NCBI GenBank assembly: GCA_029204225.1
Contig: CM055096.1
Coordinates: 37,396,383-37,460,382, forward strand
Direction: 5' to 3'
Length of the DNA stretch: 64,000 bases
Source: Diphasiastrum complanatum
Lineage: Eukaryota; Streptophyta; Lycopodiopsida; Lycopodiales; Lycopodiaceae
The notes beneath the pieces are model-generated. The model saw only the letters and a list, made by a program, of their open reading frames with translations, made no database searches and was not told where the DNA came from. A program made the position numbers and the translations under genes. This document shows positions 11,214 through 22,802 of this stretch, in pieces; the stretch's first letter is position 1; every line of letters begins with the position of its first letter.

Positions 11214-13988
11214 TTAACAACACTTCCTTGCTGCTCCTTTGACCTTACTTGAGTCTTCAATAATCTGCAAAAACAGATCCATAACATCCTTGCCAAATAA
11301 CCTTCCTTTGATGCTCTTGACTAGCTCCAAATTGCCACCTTTCCTTTTGTGTCGTTGAAGCCCTTTGAGACTAACCTCTTGATCTTCCTCTTGACCATCA
11401 AAGTCATTGAAAAAACTTTGTTTTCCAGATCCATTACTTGCATTTCCAGTATGAAAACCATGAGAACCAATATCCACTTGCATAGCATCATCTACACAAG
11501 AAAATTCTCCAAAACATGTGAGTAAGGCAAAATGAGTCGCTTCCACTTGCTTACCTTTCTCTTGATCATCAAAGATATCAAAGATATGAATATTTTCAGA
11601 CCTGAACCTCTGGAAATACTCCCTCTCAAACATATGATCAATATCCAACAAGAGCTCATCAATGCTTGATCTCGAATTTCCACAAAGGTTAGTGAAATCA
11701 ATGTCACCATCATAAATCAAAAGATAGATTCCGAACTTTCCATCCAACATGAAGTAGAGTAGGTGAAGATGAGTACCAAACCTAATAAATCCAGCCCTCT
11801 TGAGTCCATAACAAACCTCAATAAGCTCACCAATGAGATCTCCCTTGTCTTGAAGAAATTGCCTCTCGATTTGCTCCATGTAGTCTTCTCCAACCAACAT
11901 TTTGCCATCTCGATCATGAGTGATCAATTCACAATCATAGGATCCTTTGAGTTGATGAAGAGATGTGAGATCCATGCCTTGGATCTTCCCAAGAACCAAT
12001 CTTTCATTGCTCTTTCCTTCATAAGACTCCCTCTTAATGATTGCATCATAAGAAGTAGAAACCTCAAAGACATTAGAAGCCATGAAAAAAATGATTAGTA
12101 CCTTCAACATAAGGATGATTGAAGTACTCTCCTTTTTCAAACAAGAACTTCTAATCAATGTTTTAGGTAATGAATTATATGATAATGATTCTTCCTCACT
12201 ATCATTCACAATGACATCATTCAAAGTACATCCTACTTTGAACTCTTCACATACTTCTCTTCTTCTTGACTTGTGACTATCTCCCTCACTAAGTCTCTTG
12301 ATAGAACCATTTGATCTACTCTCTTTATGAAGACATGTGACTTCACTTGCTAGAAAAATGACTTTCTTGGACTCATCACAAAAGAATGTAGAAGAACCAC
12401 CTCCTTCATGCATGCACCTAGCAACATCTTTTGACATATGATCAAAGAAATCATTAACAACAATCTTTTCCAAGGAAGAACCTTCACCTCCATTGATGAA
12501 GTTAGCTCTTTCCTTACCTTTTGCATGCTTGCACTTGCCATGAAGAACCTTTGAAACACCATCATTATCCTCAAGACTAGCCAAGTTAGCACAAAGATGA
12601 ACATCTCCAAGAAGCATATTAGATCTTGACCTAGATCTAGCATAAGGAAGCTTTTTAGACTTTGCATAAGATCCACAAATCTTATTGATGCTAAAAGGTA
12701 ACTTTGGAAAGTTGAGACCAATCTCCTTTTCCATTCCATCCTTTTTGTTAGCCATAACAAAAGCATCAAGCTTGAAAAGTCTACCTTGTTTATTGCCCCT
12801 AGCAACCAAGATTTCTTCCTTTGTAATGAAGCAAACATCACCACCAAACTTTACCATGTATCCTTTCTCTATCATTTGACCAACACTTAGCAAATTCTTT
12901 GAAAGTGAAGGAATGTAAAGAACACCATCAAGTCTTGCTTTCCTATTAGTAGAGAGACAAATAGGAATTGAACCAATACCTTCAATCACACACTCACCAC
13001 CATTGGCCATGTGAATTGCTTTCTTGGCTCCATCATAAGTGACCAAAGAAGTAAAGAACTCCTTGTGACTAGTCATGTGTGAGCTAGCTCCACTATCAAT
13101 CCACCATGAATCTCTGTCACCTTCACTTGATATTGGACTTGAAGAACACATCAAAAGAGAATCACCACCACCTAGATCCTCATGATTAGTAGTAAAGTTG
13201 ATTTGCTTGCTACCTTCATCTCTTTGCTTCTTCAAACATTCATTAGCAAAATGCCCTTTGATTCCATAATAAAAGCATTTCAACTTAGACTTATCTTTCT
13301 TTTTGCCAAAAGAGGAAGTATCACCTTGATCTTTCCCTTTAGACCACTTGCCTTTGCCTTTGCCCTTGAACTTGCCTTTGATGAACATAGCATCCTCTTC
13401 ATAATGAGATGTCGATGTAGATCCACCTCCTCTTGATTGAAGCCTATACTCCTCATTCACCAAGATCTCTTGCAAATCCACAATACTTGGCAAAGTCTTT
13501 TGAATAGCAAAACTTTGAACAAGATTAGCATGATCATCCAACAAGCCATTAAGTATAACTTGAACAAGTTCTACCTCCTTAATGCTTTCATCATTACATG
13601 CTAACTCGTCATTGAATGCCTTAACCCTCAAAACAAAATCATGAGTACTCTCTTCCTTGTTTTGCAAACTTTGAAAGATTTTCCTCCTAAGAGTAAGCAC
13701 TCTTGATGTAGACTTGGATTAATAAAGCTTCTTCAAAGCTTCCCAAGCCTCCAAAGATGATGTGCACTTACCAACTTCCTTGAGAAGTTCATTGGTAACA
13801 TTCATCTTAATCATGTGTAGAGCTTTCTTTGCTCTCTTGTCATACCTCACTTGATCTTGAGGTTCTTGAGGTCTCTCCTCCACACCTGCAACAATCTCCA
13901 TCAACTCATTCATCTCCAATAAGGACTCCATCCTCACCTTCCAAGTAGAATAGTTGATTGAGGTAAGCCTATAATTGCTCTCCAACAT
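11214..13988 (-). CDS. CopC Gag-protease with degenerate but open ex-pol region
   Basis: From the ATG at 13988 to the stop at 11214 is one frame of 924 codons broken by a single nonsense codon about 90 codons in, where a Glu in CopA (KVYESKSTS) is TAA. The usual first ATG, seven codons upstream, is AAG. Gag is close to CopA. The zinc knuckle reads CFYYGIKGHFANEC, so its second Cys is Tyr. The protease keeps DSGASSHM. After the GAG-pre-integrase boundary there is no recognisable integrase. An RT-like stretch remains: EDYMEQ, then VCYGLKRAGF (compare LYGLKQAP), then LLIYDGDIDFTN (compare LLIYVDDI), then SSIDELLLDIDHMFE. The catalytic YVDD is therefore lost. The last 90 or so residues (VSLKGLQ, GNLELVKSIKG, GKDVMDLFLQ, DSSKVKGAA) are shared with CopE, not with CopA. 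It is likely to supply Gag and protease at best. Confidence 0.85.
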
Positions 13989-14610
13989 AAATCCACCACT
14001 TGTAGCCTTGTTGAAGTGACCTGATCTTCTCTTTCAACCTATTCCAATGCACAAAGCACTCTCTTGAATGTCAAAAAATGAACTCAAGAAGAAATCACAA
14101 AGATATGGAACCTCTCAAATCTCTTCTAGCACTTCTAACTAGAACATCAACACATAGAATAGTGAAATCTTGATCAACCTATGATCTATCCTCAATCTAA
14201 TGATTCTTGCCACTTCCTAAGATTGAAACACACTCAAATGAAGTTCAGTAACCTCACAAACTAGAGATCCAATCAAAATTAGGATTTTGATAAAATAACA
14301 AAAAATTGAATATCTCAAATTCTACATGCAATTTCTAGAAACTTGATATATCTTCTTGTAGACTCCAATGAGACCTACCTAATGCACCAAAAATCATCCA
14401 AATCCAGTAAAACAAGTGTGAAATCGTAATTGATCAAGTATATAACCCTATATTGAGTTTTGACCTACAAAAGATCAATTCTACACATGCAAAAATGCTG
14501 ATTTTTGAGTAGAGATCAATCTAGCATGCTCTAGCATTGGTAACTCCTCCAAATCCTTGCTAAAGATGGATGATCCTTTCATAAAATTATACACAAAAGC
14601 TCTGATACCA

Positions 14611-15264
14611 TGTGTAGGATTTCAGATCATTCAAGATCCAATCCATGTCCCAAATCTTTGGTTACAATAAGGAGCAAACCAACAATCCTGCCAATGTAGA
14701 AAAATCAGCATCTACATACAAAATGAGATGCAAACTCTAAGAGATATTGATCAAGCATGAACCAAAACATAAAATATGTTTGTTGTCCGTACAATTACAG
14801 TACCCTACTGTATTTCACACGTGTGGAACCGAAAATAGCAATAAATGATCATTCTACACATAGAATTGCAAGATAACACCAAGATAGTGCACCAATGAGT
14901 AGTAGAACCCAAAGAGAACCATGTATAATGATGAAATGAGAGATAGAAGAGAGAACATATGTCTCTCCACGAGTTACATCCTTTTATAGAGTTTCTAAAC
15001 CCTATTTGGCCACTTGGCTTTCCCTCCAAAATGTAAACCCTACTATTTTTGGGTCTAGATTCAATGTACCCAAAGTTCAAATTTGAATCTCTCTCAAACT
15101 TGACTACCAACTTTCCCACACTTTCCAAAAGTGTTTATTGAATGTATTTTAAACTAATATAGCTTCAAAAAGTTTATCTCTAAGTCTAAAATGAGTTTTG
15201 GCCTCTTATTGACAATTTACCAAAATGTGACTAAACTAGACTAAACTAGTTGAAATCTCTCACA
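14611..15264 (-). repeat. CopC 5' LTR with adjacent primer-binding site
   Basis: 654 bases, TGTGTAGG...TCTCACA on the plus strand. It abuts the tRNA-Met primer site (plus-strand gctctgatacca at 14599-14610). The G-box palindrome recurs at about 14816-14825. Leader sequence without genes fills 13989-14598. Confidence 0.92.
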
Positions 15265-15899
15265 AATCATTGTGTACATCAGTGAGTCGATGATGGATTG
15301 AAATGAGTAGTACTTCATTTTCTCCTTTTCTATCTCAGTTTGAGGAGATTGTTCCTTTAATAATTTTAGTCCAAGGTCGAGTGGAAAGTGACTTGGTTTG
15401 CAGTTGGCCATACCATACTTTTCCAACACGTTGTTGAGATATCGTTGCTGACTGATGAAAATCAGTCTGCTGGGTCGATCTCGTTGGATCTGGATTCCAA
15501 GACAATAGTGGGCTGCTGGACTCATGTCAGCAATCATCTTGTATTCCTGGGCTAGCATGCATTTTGTATCCTTCATCCGATTCAGATTGTTACTGAATAA
15601 GAGTGTATCATCTACATAGAGAGTGATGATGATGAAGTAATCTGATACAGACTTGAAGTAGACATTTGAGTCTGCTGAGTTTGAAATAAAACCATTCTCT
15701 ATCAGAAATGCATTGATTTTTTGGAACCAGGCTCTGGGTGATTGTTTCAGCCCGTAGAGTGCCTTGTGGATTTTGCATACAAGGTGTTGTTGCTTGCCGT
15801 TGAGTTCGTATCCCTCTGGTTGCTTCATATAAATTTTTTGTTCAATGGTTCCATTGAGGAAAGCGGTCTGGACATCCATCTAGTGGACCTCAAGATCTG

Positions 15900-17057
15900 T
15901 GTTGGCTGATTCTGATGAATCCCCAAGATACTCGACCAGAGCTACCCAAGAGCACCTCTCACCTTAGACCGAGGAGGTCTCTAAGAAGACGAGAAGAACG
16001 GAGACTGAGAGCCGAGTATGAGAGCTGAGGAATACTAGCTAATACTGTCAAGTAGAAACTGTGTAAGCCTCATGGTGAATCCCGAAAGATGGAATGACCA
16101 TGTAGGAACTAGTATTTCTAGGTAGTGTAATAAATGCAAGTAGACCTCTCTTAAAGAAAGTAGAGTGAGCCACCTTTTGATGCTGACCTCTAGTGGAGAG
16201 CATTATTCCACTTGTAGTTTGTGAAATGTGGAAATGCCACTAAGATGCCACCTAAGGAGCTCTCTTGCTTATTTAAGAGACTCCCTCTTTGAGAAGAGGA
16301 GCTTTTTGTGTAATGTACCTACTCCATGGCCAAATGAGAAGAGCCTCCACAAGTTTGGTGCATCCTTTGAGCTCTTTGATCATGCTTGTTTCTTGAGTGA
16401 TGCATGTATGATCTTGCCCTTCCCTCTTTTGTGTGTGGTTGTGGATTTTAGAGTGGATTAGTTTTCCTGTTTTCTTGTGGATTAATGTAGGAATCAACAT
16501 TCAGGTAAACTAAATAGGCTGGGTTTGTAATTCTTGCATATCCTCTTACAACCATATTCTTGATGTTCTTGGATTGTCCAAGAATCAAATGAATGTTTCT
16601 TGATCTTTGGACTGCTAAAATGCTGCCTAGTTTAGTTCATTTCTTGTTCTTGTTTGGTGGAATGTATGTGTAGAATAATTTTAGTGTTTAGGATCTGATT
16701 GTAACTCGTTTTTGCAGCAAGGTAGTAGTAGAATCATGATTTGTTCATTTGGACTGTATGTTGATCTGTAGGTTGAACGGTTTGATTACATGTTTGGTTG
16801 TAAATTCATGTGATACACTTCAAGAGTGACCTTCCTTGGTGTCCTCTAACAGGCAAGACATAAATTACAATTATTATCAATTTCCTCTACCTGATACGGG
16901 CCTTGAAACAGATAGGCTAATCATCAAAAAATCCCATAACCTCTGTAGACAGACAGAAGAAAAAGAAACGAAATATGTAAACCAGATAAGAAGAAGAAAC
17001 AAAAGTCTAACAGATTCTAAAAAATGAATGTGTAATCATGAAGAGAATCTGTAAACA
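15900..17057 (+). repeat. GypA 5' LTR, 1158 bp
   Basis: It matches the GypB 3' LTR (59005-60152) along most of its length, for example gaccgaggaggtctct near the start and gctcttgcttatttaag in the middle. It ends GTAAACA, followed by tttgtcactgttaccgc. That aligns with GypB tttggcctgttgccgc and resembles a decayed tRNA-Asp-type primer site of plant Gypsy elements. Confidence 0.8.
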
Positions 17058-17399
17058 TTTGTCACTGTTACCGCTTGCACTACCACACATCATCTATCCC
17101 TGTAGCTGCAACATAGTCAATGCTCAGATCACTGTCCATGTTCTCTAAATCTTTTCCCACAGTTCCGAGTTCTTCCAGACCTCTCATCATCCATAGTTTG
17201 CAGAAGCACCTACCCAATCATTCTGACTATGAAACACACCTGAGGATCTACACACGCCCTACAAACCTACCTCCACTTCGTTCTTTCATCCACCATCCAC
17301 TGCATCCCTCTCAGCTCCATTAGCCTCCATGCTAACGAATTACTCTGTTGCACCCTCTCCTTCATGCTTCATTATGCCCCCGTCCTTCCGTCACCCTCT

Positions 17400-18035
17400 C
17401 AGTCGAGCTCCTCCATTGCGCTCTCAACCGAGCCCTTCGTCAACGTCTCAGCCGAGCCCGTCGTCACTTACAAAAAAATTAAAAATTAAAAATCTCGACC
17501 AAGTCGTTTTTCTTACTTAAATCTCGACCGCGTCATTTTTTGACTCAAGTCTCGATTGCGCCAAAAAATCACTCAGATCTCGACCAAGCCAAAAAAAAAA
17601 TAGCCACAACCTCCTCCATCACCATCTCAGCCGCGACCTTCTCCGTCACCATCTCAACCGCGACCTCCTCCATCACCATCTCAACCACGACCTCCATCTG
17701 TCGCCACCTCAGCCGCATCCATCCGCCACCATCTCAACCGAGCCCCTCCGTTGGCATCTCAGTCGAGCCCCTTCATTCAGATCTCGACTGCGAATTTTGG
17801 TCACGATCTTGACTATGGGATCTGGTCATGATCTTGACCACGGGTTCTGGTCACTGATCTTGATCGCGGATTTTGGTCACGATCTCGACCGTGGGTCCTA
17901 GTCACGATCTTGACCGAGTCCTCTAAAGACCATATTTAACTCCCATTTCAACCAGGCCGAATCTAGGCCATATCACATAATTTTGACCGGGACCTCTTAT
18001 TCAAATTTCGACCGGACCACCATCTCAACCGAGCC
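17400..18035 (+). repeat. Degenerate tandem array of CTCGACC-type units in the GypA leader
   Basis: Dozens of imperfect repeats of a short phrase, roughly atctcgaccg(a/c)g, separated by a few to twenty variable bases, fill the leader between the primer site and gag. The same kind of array, about twice as long, occupies the same place in GypB (49140-50480). It has no stable reading frame. An A-rich tract follows at 18045-18200. Confidence 0.8.
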
Positions 18036-18329
18036 TTAGAGCTCAAAAAAAAAAAAAAAAAAAAGGGCATGTGCATAAATTTTTTTTTTCCAAAAATAAA
18101 ATTTATACCAATAGAAAGCTCTTTTCATACTGAGTCTTCCACTTACCTTTTCTACTAGCCAAAAATATTTTTTTTTCAAAAAAAAAAAACCAAAAAAAAT
18201 CCAAAAATACTAAAAACCCATACACGACAGTACACACTGGACCAACATACTGATCCTGAAATCCTAGAAGATTATCCATACAAAATAAGGTCTCCTACAG
18301 CTGAACAAATCAGACGTAGGTTCTATCGA

Positions 18330-19545
18330 ATGCGGTCCCAAATACACGAACCATCCACAAACCCATTCGAGGGACACGAGCCTGACAGAGCCGAGTCTTC
18401 ACGAGCACGAGCCCATGTTCATGGTGTTGAAGCATCACATGCCAGAACACATCTAAATGGAGCTTCTACCACTCACGGATCTCATTTTGGCAAAAGAACA
18501 CCCAAGTTGGATCTGCCCAAGTGACAGTAGTTCAGATCCTCAACGATTCTTGCAAATCTTTGAGAATGCGTGTAATGTGTATCGCGAAACCATGATCGAT
18601 AAAGCACGTGACTGGTTTTTTAACCTTGATCATGAAGATAAATTGGATTGGTCTAATCTGAAAGAGTCCTTTATCAAGTGTTTTAAGCCCTTCCGTTTGA
18701 TAGAGAGTCCTTTTGTCAAATTGAGTAACGTCAAGATGACAAAAGATGAACGTGTACGAGATTATATTGAGCATTGCAAGCACTTGAAAGGTCAAGTACA
18801 GGAACAACCCTTCGAACATATGCTCATCATCTGGTTTTTAGTCGGCCTTCCAAGATGGATAAGACGCAAACTTAAATCCAATGACGAATATATGAGTCTA
18901 AAGTTAGCTATGTCTGATATCGTCAAAGAAGAAGACGAGGGATTAGATGTTGATGAATCCAGGGAACAGAAAGCACCTCGTGCTCTTGTCCAAGAGTCGA
19001 AGCAGATTGAGGATACCTGAGATCAGCTTTGAAAATCACAACTGGAGCTGTTTAATCAGTAACATCAACTACAGATGGAGAAACTCACCAAAGAGTTTCA
19101 ATTTACTCTAAAGTCTATCCAACGCAGTATGCCTGGTCAGCCAAACCCTGCACATGTATCTTATAGACGAAAATCCATATGGTGCCTACACTATCGGGCT
19201 ACGCATCCTGTTGATGCTTGTCCTTCATCTCAGCCTATCCAAGCACATGCCATCCAACGATATGATGAACAACCGTCACAATCTAGACATTCCTCACATT
19301 ATCATGAATATCCACAAGAATTTCCAGAACTAGTAGCCATACAAGATGGCTATGCCATTATGCAAGGGCCATTGAACAACAGATGTTTCATCTGTGATGA
19401 AACCGGCCACTTCATGGTTGATTGTCCAGTCAAGACCAAGTTCCATGCCGAGTGTCCCGACTGTGTCCGAAAACACAGTTTCAAAGACTGCCCAAGACAA
19501 CCCCACAAGATCCTACATGCTCGTCACGTCAGTTATGAATCATGA
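18330..19545 (+). pseudogene. GypA gag
   Basis: A Gypsy-type Gag (retrotrans_gag family) broken by a frameshift near 18530 and stops near 19020. Key pieces are DKARDWFFNLDHEDKLDW, FIKCFKPFRLIESPF, DERVRDYIEHCKHLKGQV and IIWFLVGLPRWIRRKL. A linker with a coiled-coil look follows, and then two zinc-binding motifs, CFICDETGHFMVDC and CPDCVRKHSFKDC. It binds RNA and forms particles in related elements (family knowledge). The same protein is encoded by GypB. No protease follows in either element, and the sequence 19546-20470 has many stops. Confidence 0.8.
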
Positions 19546-20478
19546 TAGGATCCTCACAACAACACTACATGAGCACCATAGCAAACAACAGTTAAACCTG
19601 TTGCTCAATTGAGAAGTTCCTTGTGAACTTCTACCAGATCGATAATCAAACATAGACGTTATATGAAATGAGTTATTGCAAGACATAGAAGAAATCGATA
19701 TTCCATCATTTGCTACTATTCCCAAACAAGAGCACCCTCCCCAAGGAATTGACATTTTATCTGCGATCCTGCAACCTCAAATCTATGTGTCTACTCTTTC
19801 TAATGAGAAATCCAAAAACAACATATCATGAAACAACTCTGCAAAATCAAAAATCTAGACAACGGTTCATTTATGAATCTCATAATCTGAAGGATACTAA
19901 TGGGAATAGTATCTCTCTCTTCTATGCATTTCAAGTTGTATCTTACAATATTTGCTATCCATGATGGTAGATTTCATATCACCAACCCTGTCTTGTTTTT
20001 GACAAGGGCATATCAAAGTTTTTCTCATTAATCTACAAGACCAATGGGATATTGCAATTGTCAAAGTGTATTATCAATGTTGATGAATGAAAGTTTTGTT
20101 TGACAAGTGCCATACAACCTCACTCTCTCTACCGTTCGTTTCTTTGTTCCTCTTCATTCCTTTTGTGTGATTGATTTTTGCATGTGAAATAGCCACTGTG
20201 CACAAGAGTCCTCCATAGAGTATCTCAAGAACACATTTTCATTCATCTGTCCATCTTCAGATCACCTTGTACACAGTTTAGGATCTTTGAGTATACTACA
20301 ACTTTCAGAAATCCATGCCATGTCAACGTTGATTCTCGTCTTTCATAGAGATATTCATCTTTGAGCCAACTACAGCAAGATCGAAACAAATTTAGTTAAA
20401 ATTTGTTCAATCTTTAGTCCAGTCGCATGTTCGACGTGTTTTTAACTACATGTTCAAAATGTCGATCCAACCTTTCGC

Positions 20479-21858
20479 ATGCACGTTCCAGATAACAACA
20501 TCTCCACCAACAGATTTTTTTTTGGGGGGGAGAGAGTGGATCCGCTTGGATCCACTAGAGCAGCCACATTGCCAGCAACACCATCAACAAGATCGATAGC
20601 CAAGGTCACAAAACCAAAGACGATAACGACAAGGCTAAGCAAGCAGATGGGCAATCCAAAGTGTCTCAATCAGAAGAAGTACCCTAGTCACGATGAAGAT
20701 CCTTCAGAAAAGAGAAACACAAGCATTGGAAAATCAGTCTCCTTCTTTGACCAGCCTCTTGCCATACATATGCATCCATTCTCATGTCTATCGTCCACAC
20801 CATCTACCGATGTCACCAGCACCACCCTTTCTTCCATCTGTTTGTTCGCCATCATTCCACTGTTCATCTGAGAAATCTCCAGTTTTTTCAAATCCTGATA
20901 GTCTTACCGAAGCAGCTGATAGATCACTGCAAATGTCTTACCAACTACCGCCTACAATGGTTGATCAACCAAAAGAAAATCTACGAAGCAAGCGAAGCAG
21001 CTAGAAGAAATAAAGATCAAGATCCAAGAAGTTGAGGAGGAAACGACGAAATTTAAGCAACAGATGAGTCAGATTAATCTTGATCAAAAGAAATTCTCCG
21101 GAACAATGATAGTTGGATCCCCTCCTATGAAGCCTAAAGAAATCTAAAAGTAATGGATCAAAGGAAGAAAGAGCTACAGAAAAAGAAAAGATGAAGACAA
21201 CCGTGAACCTGCAAAATAAAACGAGCTCCGCACCCAGCAAGTGGTGGTCAAAGCTCGACATTGCAAGGGTCCAAGGCTACAATGGTAGTATTATTAGTTC
21301 CTTCACCCTTCCACCAAGCCTTTATCATGTTTCATTATCATCACCAAACCATCTGTTTAAATCTGTTCCTACCACCAATTTGTTGATAAGTCCATCCCCT
21401 TGAAGACTACTAACCAAGATTGTGCAACCTATCAAGAAAGGGCATCGACAAGACTGGAACTTCAACTCAGAGAAGAACTGCGGAAACACCCAGAAGCAAA
21501 TGGAGGATATAGACCTCCCACCTCCTAGAAGTTAGAATCTACCCAGAAACTAGAAGTGAAACCATCCATGGCAGATACAACAAAGAAAGAGACACGAGGA
21601 AAGCACTCATGCATGCAAGATTGTAAAGCTTCTAGGAGCCCCCCAATTTTGAGAATGTCAACCACTTGCAGCAATAAGACATTCTGGTTACATTGTGGCA
21701 GATTGCGAAAGTAGTTTCTGATAAAGACTGGCAACAATAATCACTTGGTTTTATGCAAGAGAACGAAGATCTACGCTTTTCCAAGTGACGATCGAAGATG
21801 CCAATGCAGAAGCAGAGCGACATCATTCAATATGTGTTGTAGTAGGTCCTGCAATACA
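20479..21858 (+). pseudogene. 3' degenerate ORF region of GypA, function unknown
   Basis: A T9-G7 tract at 20515-20530 is followed by broken frames that recur in GypB (57523-58755). Shared peptide pieces include AKVTKPKTITTRL, a proline- and serine-rich stretch, a lysine/glutamate-rich segment likely to be helical, PSKWWSKLDIARVQG, and RASTRLELQLREEL. Its place between gag and the 3' LTR is that of the extra or env-like ORF of Tat/Athila-type elements (established for those lineages), but I see no signal peptide or membrane segment that would support an envelope role. I do not recognise the protein. Confidence 0.5.
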
Positions 21859-22135
21859 ATCTGTTGTGGCTGCAAAGGAGTAGGCGGATTGAAGTATGTT
21901 TGACAATTGGGCTGAAGGTTTTTGAATAATCCAGATCTAGAATCTGGGAAAAGCCTTTGGGAACTAGCCTGGCCTTGTAACGATTTAGCCTTCTTGTAGC
22001 ATCGTATTTTGTCTTTAATATCCATTTGCATGAAATTGGGATTTGGTCCTTTGGCAGATCAGTGACTGTCCATATTTGATTCTCTATCAGAGAATCGAAT
22101 TCAGTGTCTACTATGGCATGTGATTTGTAAGTCCA

Positions 22136-22802
22136 TGGGTAGAAGCTTAAAATAATAAAATAACTTAAACTTAGGATTAGAACTTGGACTTAAGAAACTT
22201 AAGCTTAGAAATATATGTCTTAAGTTATCTTAAGTTTCAAAGTTAGAAACTTTTAAAGTTCCTGAGTCCTAAGTTAGAAGTTCTAGAATGGTTAGTTTCA
22301 AACTAATCCCATAAGTTAGTGCATACTTATGGAAGGCCCTTCTTGCTTTAAGAAGAGAGACATTCTCCTTGTAAGCGACACTTTTGAGACTAAGCAATCT
22401 TGCTCTCTATTTTTGAGACTATCATTCTATTTCATTTGTGTTCCCTTTGGGAAGGTGCATAGCTTGAGGGAAGGTGCTCGGGCCTCCTCTTGCCTCCTTC
22501 TCATTGGTTTGTATTGTGGCATGTATTTATTTGTTGATTATTTAGTTAGCCGCAATCTATTATTTCTATCTCCCTTTTGGGTGTTAACTTAGGATCTAGC
22601 TTAGTGAACTTGCTAGTTTGGAAGCCTTAGCAAAGATTTTTATTTCCGGGCACTAGTTGGGAAAGCCTTAGTGCTCCTGTCCTTGTTTGTCTATTTCCGT
22701 TTAAAGCTTTTGGTAGGTTTTTAAAAGGTGGACGATCCTCTCTATACTATACCACATCGTGAGTAGATCTAGCCATCACATGAACTAGAAATACTTCCAA
22801 CA
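22136..22802 (+). repeat. GypG 5' LTR
   Basis: It ends at 22802 before a clear primer-binding site. The start is uncertain: TG at 22136 fits, but the partner LTR only aligns from about 22235. The first 100 bases are AT-rich with many taagtt/cttaag phrases. Confidence 0.65.

Larger units (their letters stand above)
9755..15264 (-). mobile_element. CopC: young non-autonomous copia, 5510 bp
   Basis: Both LTRs are present (9755-10407 and 14611-15264), differing at about 8 sites. The primer-binding site is at 14599-14610 (minus strand TGGTATCAGAGC). A purine tract (minus strand GAAGAGGAAG) lies next to the LTR at 10408. Flanking five-base repeats are GATCA at 9750-9754 and AATCA at 15265-15269, matching at 4 of 5. 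Removing the element rejoins the CopH reading frame (YTM then IYMLPD). The interior encodes Gag and protease plus a remodelled region instead of pol. About 800 bases of non-coding sequence follow the ORF (10408-11213), with a 39-base direct repeat at 10760 and 10836. Confidence 0.92.
15900..21858 (+). mobile_element. GypA: gag-only Gypsy-type element with one LTR and a perfect target duplication
   Basis: It starts TGTTGGCTG (5' LTR 15900-17057) and ends GCAATACA at 21858. Both ends are flanked by ATCTG (15895-15899 and 21859-21863), and removing the element rejoins CopH reverse transcriptase. The order is 5' LTR, degenerate primer site, CTCGACC-rich array, gag, 3' degenerate ORF region. No protease, reverse transcriptase or integrase is visible. 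No 3' LTR is present: compared with GypB, the sequence stops about 15 bases before the point where the polypurine tract and 3' LTR should begin. Confidence 0.85.
9111..22135 (-). pseudogene. CopH: old copia pol split by two later insertions
   Basis: Three minus-strand segments join into one copia pol. Segment 22135-21864 encodes the start of reverse transcriptase ([41 protein letters not shown]). Segment 15899-15265 continues with DVQTAFLNG, LYGLKQSPRAWF and LYVDDTLLFS. Segment 9754-9111 carries SQFLSNPS, then RNase H pieces with YCDNQSTIALS and FHSRSKHIEIRYHYLRE. GypA (15900-21858) sits between the first two and CopC (9755-15264) between the last two, each with a target duplication. A stop replaces the Gln in the expected EVHQMDVQ, and frameshifts are present, so the copy is dead. 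Gag, protease and integrase are missing beyond 22135, where GypG begins. Confidence 0.85.
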
